Assembly: GCF_022848905.1 (NCBI RefSeq)
Contig: NZ_JAFIRA010000001.1
Span: 186,001 to 250,000, forward strand
From: Thermostichus vulcanus str. 'Rupite'
GTDB lineage: Bacteria; Cyanobacteriota; Cyanobacteriia; Thermostichales; Thermostichaceae
Direction: 5' to 3'
Length of the DNA: 64,000 nt
Positions 52,820-61,168 of this stretch are shown in pieces (positions within the stretch are counted from its first letter, which is position 1; each line of letters starts with the position of its first letter). The position numbers were made by a program, and so were the translations under genes. Below the pieces are notes generated by a model that saw nothing but the letters and a program-made list of their open reading frames with translations, ran no database searches and had not been told where the DNA came from.

Positions 52820-53536
52820 ATGGATGCTCTCCAGCCGCTCCCTCAACCTTACCGATCCAGCATGTACACCATTTCCGAGTTTGATCGCCTGATCCAGTTT
52901 CTCCCGGTGGAGATCCGTCCTGAAGTTCAGATCGAGATCGGTACTCCCGACCAATCTCGAATTGTGCAGCCCCTGTGGCGCTTCCCGTGGCAAAAGTATT
53001 CCCGCTTCGCCATCGACCTCAGCCGCTGGCAAAAGCTGAGCAGTGATCAGCAGAAGATCTACTTTTTGCGCGAGGCAGTGATGGCCACTGAGCTGGCTTT
53101 GGGGGATAACTGGTCAGCGTTGTTGCTCTACCCGGCGTTGATCGGGGCGGGCAGTATGGGCATTTTGGTGGAGCTACAGATGGGGGATAACCTTGGCGTT
53201 GGCTTGGCAGCAGGGTTGGCTGCTTCAGCGGTATTTCTGTTGCGCAAAGCGGAAAAAGGTCAAAAACCTCAGGTGGCTGCTGATGAGTTTGCAGTGCGCT
53301 ATGCTTCCCAGAATGGCTATACCTCCGAGCAAGCTGCTTCCATTTTGCTGAGTGCGCTACAACAGGTGGCGATGATGGAAGATCGAGTTAAAAACGACTA
53401 TGACACCACGATGCGCCGCCGCAACTTGGAGTTCTTAGCCCAGCGGGGCCTGGGTACTGGTACTTTAACCATCAACCCCAAGTACCGCAACAAAGGCCAA
53501 GGCTCTAACCCCAACCCCAATCCTTATCAGCGTTGA
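52820..53536 (+). CDS. DUF3318-type cyanobacterial protein
   Basis: A 238-residue protein from ATG 52820 (MDALQPLPQPYRSSMYTISEF); ATG 52862 would also work. It has a soluble N-terminal domain (EFDRLIQFLPVEIRPEVQIE, WRFPWQKYSRFAIDLSRWQK), two adjacent hydrophobic segments (WSALLLYPALIGAGSMGILV, then LGVGLAAGLAASAVFLL), a helical DEFAVRYASQNGYTSEQAA region and a polar Asn/Pro-rich tail. I associate this pattern with the DUF3318 family of cyanobacteria; function unknown. It starts 80 nt after prfB. Confidence 0.7.
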   Translation: MDALQPLPQPYRSSMYTISEFDRLIQFLPVEIRPEVQIEIGTPDQSRIVQPLWRFPWQKYSRFAIDLSRWQKLSSDQQKIYFLREAVMATELALGDNWSALLLYPALIGAGSMGILVELQMGDNLGVGLAAGLAASAVFLLRKAEKGQKPQVAADEFAVRYASQNGYTSEQAASILLSALQQVAMMEDRVKNDYDTTMRRRNLEFLAQRGLGTGTLTINPKYRNKGQGSNPNPNPYQR

Positions 53537-53567
53537 GCCTTGGGCCTTGGGACAATCCGCAATCCCA

Positions 53568-54521
53568 TCAGGCCATGCGCAGCTCCCCTTCTACCTCCAG
53601 ACGGGTATAGGGGCCAACGGAGAGAAAGCGTTCCCCTAGCATTTCGGCAGCCGCCGGTTGAATCCAGCCCATGCGCTGGAGTAGGTGCAGGGCAAGGGCA
53701 TATTTGGCACGTGCGGCTCCATCTTGCACTTTAATGGCCAAACCCATGCCTTCTCCCACACGGCCAATACACTGGATCCCTTCCGCACCGGACTTGCTGA
53801 CTAGCTCCCCCTGGGTGGCTCGCATCAGCTCGGTATCGAAGTGCCCACTGCCGGCCACCATTTCCGGCTGATGAGTCATGGCCCGCGCCACCAATTCCAG
53901 ATCCGCCCGCTCTCCAGCCGTCAGTTGGGCGAAGAGGGAGGCCATTTGGTTTAGTTGCAACTGGTAGGTGGGCACACCACAGTCATCCCGGGCACATAAA
54001 AATTCTTCTGAGGGCATTTGCAACAGTTCCGCCAACTTGGCCCGCACCAGCGCTTGGACCGGATGTTGCCGCTGAGCGTAGTCCTGTAACGTCCAGTTTT
54101 GGGTACGGCTGGCCATGAGCATACCCGCATGTTTGCCGGAGCAGTTGTGACACAGAGGACTGGGCTTCTCGGGTGGGGTGGGGCAGATCAACAGCTCTGG
54201 AGCCAGATCCGCTCGCCACATCATGCCGAAGACTTGCCGAGCATGGGCCATGGTGCCCTGATGGGATCCGCACATAATGGCAATATCTTTTTCGCTCAGA
54301 CGATAGCGCTCTCGGATGCCGGTGGAGAGCATTGCCAGCGCTTGAAAGGGTTTGAGGGCAGAACGGGCAAAAACCGCAGCCGTACTGTTGCCAGCCATCG
54401 CTAGAGAACGTCCACGGCTATCGGCCACAACCGCTTGGCAATGATGGGTAGATTCGGTCAAGCCCTCCCGCAGCACATGGATCAACAATTCGGGGGTAGC
54501 GGAACGATTCTCAAATGACAT
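53568..54521 (-). CDS. L-asparaginase II family protein
   Basis: A 317-residue member of the PF06089 asparaginase family. Markers are IHVLREGLTESTHHCQAVVA, VFARSALKPFQALAML, IMCGSHQGTMAHARQV, PLCHNCSGKHAGMLMASR, DDCGVPTYQL and a GVGEGMGLAIKVQDGA-like segment (RVGEGMGLAIKVQDGA). These proteins are annotated as thermolabile or serine-type asparaginases giving aspartate and ammonia; biochemical proof within the family is limited. Together with the isoaspartyl peptidase at 40387 it gives the region two asparagine-cleaving enzymes. It is convergent with the DUF3318 gene and divergent from the chelatase gene. Confidence 0.88.
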   Translation of the reverse strand: MSFENRSATPELLIHVLREGLTESTHHCQAVVADSRGRSLAMAGNSTAAVFARSALKPFQALAMLSTGIRERYRLSEKDIAIMCGSHQGTMAHARQVFGMMWRADLAPELLICPTPPEKPSPLCHNCSGKHAGMLMASRTQNWTLQDYAQRQHPVQALVRAKLAELLQMPSEEFLCARDDCGVPTYQLQLNQMASLFAQLTAGERADLELVARAMTHQPEMVAGSGHFDTELMRATQGELVSKSGAEGIQCIGRVGEGMGLAIKVQDGAARAKYALALHLLQRMGWIQPAAAEMLGERFLSVGPYTRLEVEGELRMA

Positions 54522-54666
54522 GAAATCCTAGGGAAGGGCTGATTAAGCCGGACAACAGGATGTACACCATCCAAATCATACGCGAGGAGTTGTTGTGATC
54601 TTTCTGTAATCTTTCAAAATGGAACATCAGAATGGAACAGTCCTGTTTGGATCCCGAATCCTGGCC

Positions 54667-55443
54667 ATGCCCTTATTTCCACTGGTGTTTTTGGTTTGCC
54701 ATGGCAGCCGGGATCCCGAGTATCAACAGGCTTTGGCGGATTTGTTGGCGCGGGTGCGGCAGCGGATCCCGTTGACGGTGGAGCTAGCCCAGCTGGAAGG
54801 GCAGCCTCTGAGCTTGGCAGACCAAATCGATCACCAGCTCCAGGCCCGTTTGCCGCGTCAGGTGGGGTGGTCGCCCGGTCGGGTGGTGCTGCTGTCGCTG
54901 TTCATGGGGGGGGGATCCCATGTGGAGGAGGATTTGCCCGCAGCGCTGCAACAGGTACAGGCCCGCTGGCCACACCTGAAAATCCGGCTTACCCCTCCGA
55001 TTGGAAGCCATCCGGCTGTGTGGGATCTGCTGGCGGCTCGTATTCATACCCATCTGCAGGATGCTTCCGAGCGGGCGGATGCCTGGATTGTGCTGGCCCA
55101 TGGCAGTCGTCTGCCGGGGTTTGCGGCTCAGTTACAGGCCGGGATCCAACAATTGGAGCAGCGCTTGCCCGGGATCCCCTTACACATGGCCTTTGTCGCC
55201 CAACCACCGATGTTGGAAGCGGCTGTCATTCATTGCTTGCGCTTGAGCCAACATCACCTGCGGTTGCTGCCGTTTTTTCTGTTTCCAGGCGGGCTGCTGC
55301 GCGCTTTGCACTCTCAAGCCCAGCAGTTACAACGGGAATGGCCGCTGCTGAAAATCCAGGTGGAGCCGCCCCTCTGGCAAGATCCACTCTTGATCGAGGC
55401 GATTGCCGACACAGTTGAGGGGGCTTTTCCAGCGCTAGAATAG
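54667..55443 (+). CDS. CbiX-type sirohydrochlorin chelatase, tandem domain
   Basis: A 258-residue protein with two CbiX half-domains in tandem: FLVCHGSRDPEYQQALADLL (first His) and later WIVLAHGSRLPGFAAQL. Other chelatase segments are VVLLSLFMGGGSHVEEDLP and LRLLPFFLFPGGLLRAL. The family inserts Fe2+ (SirB) or Co2+ (CbiX) into sirohydrochlorin. The adjacent cobA, and the need for siroheme in NirA, favour ferrochelatase activity here. ATG 54667 follows a possible upstream ATG 54619, whose extra 16 residues look unrelated. Confidence 0.85.
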   Translation: MPLFPLVFLVCHGSRDPEYQQALADLLARVRQRIPLTVELAQLEGQPLSLADQIDHQLQARLPRQVGWSPGRVVLLSLFMGGGSHVEEDLPAALQQVQARWPHLKIRLTPPIGSHPAVWDLLAARIHTHLQDASERADAWIVLAHGSRLPGFAAQLQAGIQQLEQRLPGIPLHMAFVAQPPMLEAAVIHCLRLSQHHLRLLPFFLFPGGLLRALHSQAQQLQREWPLLKIQVEPPLWQDPLLIEAIADTVEGAFPALE

Positions 55444-55528
55444 GGCTTCCCTAGAACTCCACGAGGGTTTCCATCACCATCATTTCCATAGGCATTCTCC
55501 TGTATTCTCCGAAGGACTGAAAAACCGT

Positions 55529-56275
55529 ATGGGCAAGGTGTATTTGGTGGGGGCAGGGCCAGGGGATCCGGGGTTGCTGACGGTGAAGGGGAAAGCCCTG
55601 CTGGCCCATGCGGATGTGGTGATTTACGATGCCCTGGTGGGGGGGCCAATTTTGGACTTGATCCCAGCCAGCGCCGAACGGATCTATGCCGGCAAAAACC
55701 GGGGCGCTCATACGCTGCCTCAGGAGCAGATTACAGCCCTACTGATTGAAAAGGCCCAGACTGCAGCGGTGGTGGTGCGCCTCAAGGGTGGGGATCCCTT
55801 CGTGTTTGGGCGGGGCGGGGAAGAAATGCTGGCTCTAGTACAGGCGGGGATTGCCGTAGAGGTGGTGCCGGGCATTACGGCGGGAATTGCGGCCAGTGCC
55901 TATGCCGGGATCCCCTTGACCCATCGGGAGTTCAGCTCTTCGGTAGCCTTTGTCACGGGGCATGAAGCAGCGGGGAAATATCGCCCTGAGGTGAACTGGC
56001 GGGCTTTGGCGACGGCGGTGGAAACGCTGGTGGTGTACATGGGTATGCACAACCTCAGCCATATCGTGGCGGAATTACTGGCAGGCGGTAAGGCCCCCGA
56101 TACCCCGGTTGCCCTAATTCGCTGGGGTACGACTCCGCAGCAAGAGATTCACCTGTACCGGTTGGATCAGTTGCAGAGGCAGCCACCCGATGTCGCTCCA
56201 CCGACGGTGGTGGTGATTGGTGCGGTGGTCAATTTGGCCATGGTATTGCCCCACTTTAGCCCCTTAGGGTTGTAG
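55529..56275 (+). CDS. cobA: Uroporphyrinogen-III C-methyltransferase
   Basis: A 248-residue SAM-dependent enzyme that methylates uroporphyrinogen III at C2 and C7 to give precorrin-2, the branch point to siroheme and cobalamin. All family motifs are present: VYLVGAGPGDPGLLTVKG, VVIYDALV, VVRLKGGDPFVFGRGGEE, EVVPGITAGIAASAYAGI and PLTHREFSSSVAFVTGHE. There is no fused CysG-type dehydrogenase domain, so a separate precorrin-2 dehydrogenase must exist elsewhere. It lies 85 nt after the chelatase gene on the same strand; likely cotranscribed. Confidence 0.95.
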   Translation: MGKVYLVGAGPGDPGLLTVKGKALLAHADVVIYDALVGGPILDLIPASAERIYAGKNRGAHTLPQEQITALLIEKAQTAAVVVRLKGGDPFVFGRGGEEMLALVQAGIAVEVVPGITAGIAASAYAGIPLTHREFSSSVAFVTGHEAAGKYRPEVNWRALATAVETLVVYMGMHNLSHIVAELLAGGKAPDTPVALIRWGTTPQQEIHLYRLDQLQRQPPDVAPPTVVVIGAVVNLAMVLPHFSPLGL

Positions 56276-56297
56276 AACATAAAACTCTGATGCAAGG

Positions 56298-57086
56298 ATG
56301 CAAGCCTTCTTTCGCAAACTGGGTGCTCTCTTTTCCACCTACTACGCCTACATGCTGGAGTATCGGGCTGAGTTGATCCTGTGGGTCTTGGCCGGATCCC
56401 TGCCTTTGATCATGATGGGGGTATGGAGTGAAGCAGCCCAGACAGGGGATTTTTCCCTCTCCTCACTGGAATTCATCCGCTATTTCCTGGCAGTGTTCAT
56501 TGTGCGGCAATTCACCATCGTCTGGGTGATCTGGGAGTTTGAACGGGAGGTGGTGGAGGGCAAGCTATCGCCGCGGCTGTTGCAACCGATGGATCCGGTG
56601 TGGCACCACGTCACGAGCCATGTGGTGGAGCGCTTAGCTCGCCTACCCTTTACCCTGCTTTTGATTGGCCTGTTTTTTGGGCTTTACCCGCGAGCCTTTT
56701 GGATCCCGTCCCTGATGCAGGTGGGGCTGGGATCCCTGGCGGTGCTGATGGCGTTTACGCTGCGCTTTTTGATGCAGTACACTCTGGCCCTACTGGCCTT
56801 TTGGGTAGAACGGGTAACAGCAGTAGAGCAATTTCACTTTTTGGTGTACCTGTTTCTGTCGGGGGTGATCGCCCCGCTAGAGGTGTTTCCGCCTGGGTTG
56901 CGGCAGATCGTCTCCTGGACGCCGTTCCCCTACTTGGTTCATTTTCCCGCCAGCCTTTGGGTAGGGATCCCGGTGGATATAGGGCGTGGCTTTGTGACCG
57001 GATTGGCCTGGATTGGGCTTTTTTGGGTTGTGAATCGCTGGTTATGGCGGAAAGGGTTACAACAATACTCGGGGATGGGAGCTTAA
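56298..57086 (+). CDS. ABC-2 type (DUF990-like) exporter permease
   Basis: A 262-residue membrane protein with six predicted helices (YRAELILWVLAGSLPLIMMG, RLPFTLLLIGLFFGL, GVIAPLEVFPPGLRQIVSW and others). The pattern LEFIRYFLAVFIVRQFT, WEFEREVVEGKLSPRLLQP and PFPYLVHFPASLWVG is that of the DUF990/ABC-2 permeases, which normally work as two permeases plus one ATPase. Neither partner is adjacent. The substrate is unknown. It starts 22 nt after cobA, probably same transcript, but a link to siroheme is not implied. Confidence 0.82.
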   Translation: MQAFFRKLGALFSTYYAYMLEYRAELILWVLAGSLPLIMMGVWSEAAQTGDFSLSSLEFIRYFLAVFIVRQFTIVWVIWEFEREVVEGKLSPRLLQPMDPVWHHVTSHVVERLARLPFTLLLIGLFFGLYPRAFWIPSLMQVGLGSLAVLMAFTLRFLMQYTLALLAFWVERVTAVEQFHFLVYLFLSGVIAPLEVFPPGLRQIVSWTPFPYLVHFPASLWVGIPVDIGRGFVTGLAWIGLFWVVNRWLWRKGLQQYSGMGA

Positions 57087-57193
57087 ACGGCCTAGAGCTG
57101 AATTTGAGCTATAAGATCTTGATCATGATCAGTAGTTCACCTCCACAGGCACTGTGGATCCAGCAAGACAGCCTCGGATTCAGTCACTATCAT

Positions 57194-57224
57194 GGGGCAA
57201 GAATCTATTCCTAAGTCTTGCCCC
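57194..57224. other. Stem-loop in the leader of the LuxR-type regulator gene
   Basis: GGGGCAAGA (57194-57202) pairs perfectly with TCTTGCCCC (57216-57224) around a 13-nt loop. There is no T-run. It lies between the ABC-2 permease gene and the response regulator gene; it may end one transcript or regulate the next. Confidence 0.4.
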
Positions 57225-57279
57225 GCTTGGCAGATAACCCCCTCTTTCTTTCCCCGACAGCTTCCCCCTTGAGTCAGCA

Positions 57280-57945
57280 ATGAAGCGTGTACTGGTCGTA
57301 GATGACGATCCCCTGTCACTAAAGGTGCTGAGCCGCCACCTCACTCAGCATGGCTATCGGGTTTACACAGGTGCTTCCGGTATAGAGGGCTTACGCCTTT
57401 TTGCCCAGGAACAACCGGATGTGGTGGTTTCGGATGTGGTGATGCCGGAAATGGACGGCTTCGAATTCTGTCGGCAACTGCGTCAGCAGCGGGGCGGAGA
57501 GCTCGTCCCCTTCATCTTTCTTTCGTCGCGGGGGGAAGTGGATGACCGAGTGCAGGGCTATGAATGGGGGGCAGATGACTACATCATCAAACCCTTTGAA
57601 CCACTGGAATTGGTGGCCAAAATCGAAGCCCAGATTGAACGGTCTCGCCGCACCCAATCGGAAATTCTGCGCCTGATCCAACAGCAACCCCAGGCAAAAC
57701 CCGAAGCGTCGCCCCGCCCAACTCCGGCTGAGCTGCCCCTAACCGCTGCCGAAGAACGGGTGTTTCGGGAGGTGATTCGCGGCTCCACCAACAAGCAAAT
57801 TGGCGAGAAACTGTTCATCAGCCCGCGCACGGTACAAACCCACCTGACCAATATTCTGAGCAAGCTCTCTTTAGAGAACCGCTCGCAGTTGGTTCGTTTT
57901 GCCTATGAACGGGGCTACAGCGCCGAAGAGGAACCGACGGAGTGA
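57280..57945 (+). CDS. NarL/LuxR-type response regulator
   Basis: A 221-residue regulator. The receiver domain covers residues 1-122 (VLVVDDDPLSLKVLSRHL, VVVSDVVMPEMDGFEF with the phospho-Asp, FIFLSSRGEVDDRV, YIIKPFEPLEL). A Pro-rich linker of about 35 residues and a LuxR helix-turn-helix (STNKQIGEKLFISPRTVQTH, then LTNILSKLSLENRSQLV) follow. It resembles the Ycf29-type regulators of cyanobacteria and red algae, an uncertain match. No kinase gene adjoins it, so the partner is unknown. Confidence 0.88.
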   Translation: MKRVLVVDDDPLSLKVLSRHLTQHGYRVYTGASGIEGLRLFAQEQPDVVVSDVVMPEMDGFEFCRQLRQQRGGELVPFIFLSSRGEVDDRVQGYEWGADDYIIKPFEPLELVAKIEAQIERSRRTQSEILRLIQQQPQAKPEASPRPTPAELPLTAAEERVFREVIRGSTNKQIGEKLFISPRTVQTHLTNILSKLSLENRSQLVRFAYERGYSAEEEPTE

Positions 57946-57981
57946 TGGGATCCTCTAGGGTTGACCAGGGAAGGGATCCCG

Positions 57982-58245
57982 TCACGCCAAATGCAGTTTC
58001 AAAACAGCACGCGGCGCCTTCCGGACTCGACAAGGGATCCGCTCTTTGCCCAACCGGGTAAAAGCTTCGTAACGGTGACAGCCCGAAAACCCGTAATATT
58101 CTCCTTCCACCTCCAGAACCTCAATCGGTTCTTGCAGGCCAATTTCATCGATGGAAGCCATCAGCGCTAGCACCTTATCCGGATCCGTTTGACGCGGCAG
58201 CGGACGGCGAATTTGGGCAAGCGGAATTTCTCGAATCTGAGCCAT
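57982..58245 (-). CDS. srx: Sulfiredoxin
   Basis: An 87-residue ParB/sulfiredoxin-fold protein. The catalytic signature FSGCHRYEAF with Cys56 is exact for sulfiredoxin, which uses ATP to repair over-oxidised (sulfinic) 2-Cys peroxiredoxins. REIPLAQIRRPLPRQTDPDK at the N-terminus and IGLQEPIEVLEVEGEYYGF complete the domain. Full length for the family. It is convergent with the LuxR-type regulator gene. Confidence 0.93.
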   Translation of the reverse strand: MAQIREIPLAQIRRPLPRQTDPDKVLALMASIDEIGLQEPIEVLEVEGEYYGFSGCHRYEAFTRLGKERIPCRVRKAPRAVLKLHLA

Positions 58246-58411
58246 CGGGAGTTCACTCTCAGTTGACGATAAGCTCCTTAATCATACTCATTATGACTTT
58301 GCTCTATCAAGATATGAGCAGTAGGGATGGATTCTCCAGTCAGGGCATGGCAGGATAACACCATTCGCAGCTGCGCCTCCTTCACCCCTTCGATCAGGAG
58401 CCAATACAGTC

Positions 58412-59335
58412 ATGTGGCAAGCCCTCAAAGCTTTATGGGCAAAGATCGCTGGTCAAGCCCCCCCAGTTCCCCCTACCTCCTCGACCCGCAAGCCTGTCCC
58501 TTCGCCATCCCCTCAACCCAAGCAGCCTCCTGCCAAAGATCTCTCCACTCGCGCTACAACTCCAGTTCCACGACCTGATCCCAAAGCGGCTACCTCTGGT
58601 CGGGATCGGGATCCCTTGTCGACATTGGATGCAGTCTCGACCAAAACCCCCACTGCCCCTGATAAAGCTTGGGATGCCTTTTCCGCCATGAGTGCCACCG
58701 CAGACAAGAAGGAATCCACCGGGTTGGAATCGGGTAAGCCGGCTGAGGATGCCACCGATGACTTTATGCAAATGCTTGTCGGCAAGCGCCCAGCCCCAAC
58801 GGCAGAAACGGCCCCCCCCGAACCGCAAGCACCAGAGGAGAAAGCCGTACCAGAACCTATCTCTGAATCCCCTGACTCCTCTGAGATCACTTCGGACATT
58901 TCCCCCCCAACCGGAGAAGCTCCGAAAATGGTTTCAGGGTTTTCTGAGCCTGGGGTGATTCCCCCTGTTCAGCCAGCGGAAAAACCGACAGACTCACCAA
59001 CGGGCGAAGCGTTTCCCAAGGCTGTGCAGTCCCCCATTCTGCCAGCTCGACCCACGCCCACTGCCGAGAGCATCAACAGCTTCGGGGCCAAGAGCAATAT
59101 TGGATCCCGGATTTCCAGCATCGCTTCCTCCACCAGCAGTGATCGGGCTGTTAGCTCTATTTCCACTGCCCGACTGCGCCAACCGGAATATGCGCCAACC
59201 GGAATAAAGCATAAAGATAAAGCCAAAGGATCATCCCTCTGGCTTCAAAAAAACTCTAGACAAAAACAGGCGCATCCCCATCTGGAGAACACCTACTTAA
59301 TGTCCATGCGCAATCGCCCATTCTTTAATTTATAG
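58412..59335 (+). CDS. Pro/Ser/Thr-rich, probably disordered protein
   Basis: A 307-residue protein that begins with a short amphipathic helix (MWQALKALWAKIAGQ), followed by over 250 residues of low-complexity sequence rich in Pro, Ser, Thr, Ala, Glu and Lys (for example PVPSPSPQPKQPPAKD, SESPDSSEITSDISPP). The last 35 residues are more ordered (SSLWLQKNSRQKQAHPHLEN, then TYLMSMRNRPFFNL). I do not recognise a family. The ordered ends with a long flexible middle suggest a tether or a phosphorylatable linker. The frame is long with no stops over 920 nt, and opposite-strand frames are shorter, which supports coding. Confidence 0.6.
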   Translation: MWQALKALWAKIAGQAPPVPPTSSTRKPVPSPSPQPKQPPAKDLSTRATTPVPRPDPKAATSGRDRDPLSTLDAVSTKTPTAPDKAWDAFSAMSATADKKESTGLESGKPAEDATDDFMQMLVGKRPAPTAETAPPEPQAPEEKAVPEPISESPDSSEITSDISPPTGEAPKMVSGFSEPGVIPPVQPAEKPTDSPTGEAFPKAVQSPILPARPTPTAESINSFGAKSNIGSRISSIASSTSSDRAVSSISTARLRQPEYAPTGIKHKDKAKGSSLWLQKNSRQKQAHPHLENTYLMSMRNRPFFNL

Positions 59336-59366
59336 GGATCCCTTCCCTAGAACAAACAGGGATCCC
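59335..59366. repeat. Pair of GGGATCCC iterated palindromes
   Basis: Two full GGGATCCC octamers (59335-59342 and 59359-59366) lie in the 47-nt gap between the Pro-rich gene and ocp, with a near copy GGGATCCT after them. They represent the palindrome that recurs throughout the window, in coding and non-coding DNA alike. Confidence 0.8.
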
Positions 59367-59382
59367 TTGGGTCTTGGGATCC

Positions 59383-60342
59383 TCAACGGATGAAATTCAG
59401 CAGTTCCTTGGGTGAGGCCAGCAGGTCAATCGCCACAAAGAAAATCTGATTCTCCGGGTTCAACAAAAATCGCCAGGCCACATTCATACCGACATTGCCA
59501 CCAAACCAGGGGGTCTGCACTTTTCCAGTCACCTTAATCTGTGTGTAGCCATCTTCGGCAGGCTCAGACACCCCCCGCTCCGGCAAAAGTTTCAAGTTCT
59601 GGCACTCCTCTCGGAAGAAGCGCAGGATGGCCTCAGTGCCGACGATCGGACGCTGGAAGGGTGGCTGTAGAGCTCCATCTGGCGTGAACAGCTTGATCAG
59701 AGCATCGAAATCGTTGGCATTGAGGTTGTCCATATAGTTGAGGACGGTGGGATTGGTGATCCCCTCAATAGAAACCTTGGTGCGCTCCGACATGGATTTG
59801 GGAGGCACTACGGGTTCACTGACGCGGTTAAACTGGCCCAACTTGGCCGGGTCGTAGCCCATGTCCACCACTGCATTGCGCAAAATCGTGATCTGTTGGC
59901 CGGAATCAGCCGCTTGAATAGCTTGCAACACAGCAGAAGCATTGGCGGAGAGGCGGTATCCCTCCGGAATGGGGGCAACGATCCCTTCCTCCATCCACTT
60001 GCCCAACTGGTACCAGAACCCCAACTTGACGTTCGGTGACCAAACAGCATAGGTGCGACAAATGGGAGTATCGGCGCGGTTGGCCAAGTCGCACATGGCT
60101 TGGGTTTGCTCCCGGAAGGACATTTTCCGGAACTCTTCGAGGGTACGCTCGGCCAGAACCATACTGGCTGCACCAGGGGCGGCAATGGTGATGGTTTTGC
60201 CCATTTCTAGATATGCAAACCAGATCAGGGCCAGTTGGTCTTCTGCACTGAGCTGGTTAAATCGGGCAATGGTTGCAGGGACAACATCCGCAGCAAGAGT
60301 CTCCGGAAAGATGGTGCGAGCGGTCTCTACGTTGTAAGGCAT
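59383..60342 (-). CDS. ocp: Orange carotenoid protein
   Basis: A 319-residue photoprotective carotenoprotein. Residues 1-165 are the helical N-terminal domain, and residues about 195-319 the NTF2-like C-terminal domain. Key residues are in place: Y44, W110 and R155 of the N-domain, and Y203 and W290 of the C-domain, equivalent to Tyr201 and Trp288 of the Synechocystis protein with a two-residue longer linker. Blue light converts OCP to its red form, which binds phycobilisomes and quenches excitation as heat. The minus-strand neighbour frp supplies its recovery factor. AGGA precedes the ATG. Confidence 0.97.
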   Translation of the reverse strand: MPYNVETARTIFPETLAADVVPATIARFNQLSAEDQLALIWFAYLEMGKTITIAAPGAASMVLAERTLEEFRKMSFREQTQAMCDLANRADTPICRTYAVWSPNVKLGFWYQLGKWMEEGIVAPIPEGYRLSANASAVLQAIQAADSGQQITILRNAVVDMGYDPAKLGQFNRVSEPVVPPKSMSERTKVSIEGITNPTVLNYMDNLNANDFDALIKLFTPDGALQPPFQRPIVGTEAILRFFREECQNLKLLPERGVSEPAEDGYTQIKVTGKVQTPWFGGNVGMNVAWRFLLNPENQIFFVAIDLLASPKELLNFIR

Positions 60343-60459
60343 GATTCAGTCCTATCGGTAAGGGGCTTCAAACGTTCAAGCTCCATTCCTCACCTTACCG
60401 TTAGTTACGAAAAATGTAAAAAAATGTAAACAAGCAAACAGGCTCAAGGGTGGGATCCC
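60343..60459 (-). promoter_or_regulatory. Probable ocp promoter region
   Basis: On the minus strand the gap between frp and ocp contains a tandem TTTACATTTTT / TTTACATTTTTCG motif, A+T-rich against its surroundings, about 60-70 nt before the ocp ATG. It could carry an ocp promoter separate from that of frp. No known operator is recognised. Confidence 0.35.
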
Positions 60460-60780
60460 CTACATGCGCGCCAACGAGGTAATCTTGGCCAGTTTGTCGC
60501 GGCTGAGTCCCTCCAGATCTCCTAAGTGCAGCCAGCCCTCCCGTAGCAACTCCGCAAACACAAAAATCAAACTCGGGTAACTGTAGTCATACTTGCCGTC
60601 AATCTCGTGGCGACGGGCACTGAGAAAGTCATGCAGCCGCCAAAGATCTTCTAAGCGGGCGATGGAACCGGCTTTGGCCCGTACATCCTGAATCAGAGTG
60701 GAGGTTTCGCGATCGTAGGCGTTCTTAAAAGCAGCTTGAGCAATTTGCTGTTCGGCGGTGGACCAATCGTGAGCGTTCAT
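60460..60780 (-). CDS. frp: Fluorescence recovery protein
   Basis: A 106-residue all-helical protein. The signature LEDLWRLHDFLSARRHEIDG matches fluorescence recovery protein, with W47, H50, D51 and R57 at the positions of W50, H53, D54 and R60 of the Synechocystis protein. IFVFAELLREGWLHLGDLEG forms the distal helix. FRP binds the C-terminal domain of active OCP and speeds its return to the orange form, ending quenching. The gene is directly upstream of ocp on the same strand, with a 117-nt gap; in many cyanobacteria it lies downstream. Confidence 0.95.
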   Translation of the reverse strand: MNAHDWSTAEQQIAQAAFKNAYDRETSTLIQDVRAKAGSIARLEDLWRLHDFLSARRHEIDGKYDYSYPSLIFVFAELLREGWLHLGDLEGLSRDKLAKITSLARM

Positions 60781-60850
60781 GGGCGATGCAAAGGCAAGAG
60801 TTTATTAAAAATGCTTTACATAGATTAACATCTTTGTTCCACGGATCCCC

Positions 60851-61168
60851 TCAAGCGCTTTCCCCAGCAGCCCGTTTTTGCAGAGTGAGCAACAAAGCTT
60901 GCCATTCTACGGGATCCCGATAGACCGAAAGCAGATCCTCCATCAGGCCCGCATCCTCTTCAATGTCCTGTCTAGCCCAAGCGGAGGGAGTTGTTCCAAA
61001 GTCTCGCTGTACAGTTTTGGGATCCCTGCGGGTTTCTCGATCCAGGGCTTTGACGCGAGTGCGTCGCAACAGGTAAATCACTTCATCCAAAAGCTCCTGC
61101 AGGGGTTTGCCCTCTTCTGCGGCAATGGCTTGTAGTTGGTCAAGCGGCGAGAGGGACTGCGTTTCCAT
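60851..61168 (-). CDS. Small hypothetical protein upstream of frp
   Basis: A 105-residue soluble protein. ATG 61168 has GGAG about 6-9 nt upstream, while ATG 61180 in the same frame lacks a site. The sequence is helical and charged (SPLDQLQAIAAEEGKPLQEL, LDEVIYLLRRTRVKALDRET, VYRDPVEWQALLLTLQKRAA). I do not recognise a family. It is on the same strand as frp and ocp, 71 nt ahead of frp, so all three might be cotranscribed. Whether it belongs to photoprotection is unknown. Confidence 0.6.
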   Translation of the reverse strand: METQSLSPLDQLQAIAAEEGKPLQELLDEVIYLLRRTRVKALDRETRRDPKTVQRDFGTTPSAWARQDIEEDAGLMEDLLSVYRDPVEWQALLLTLQKRAAGESA

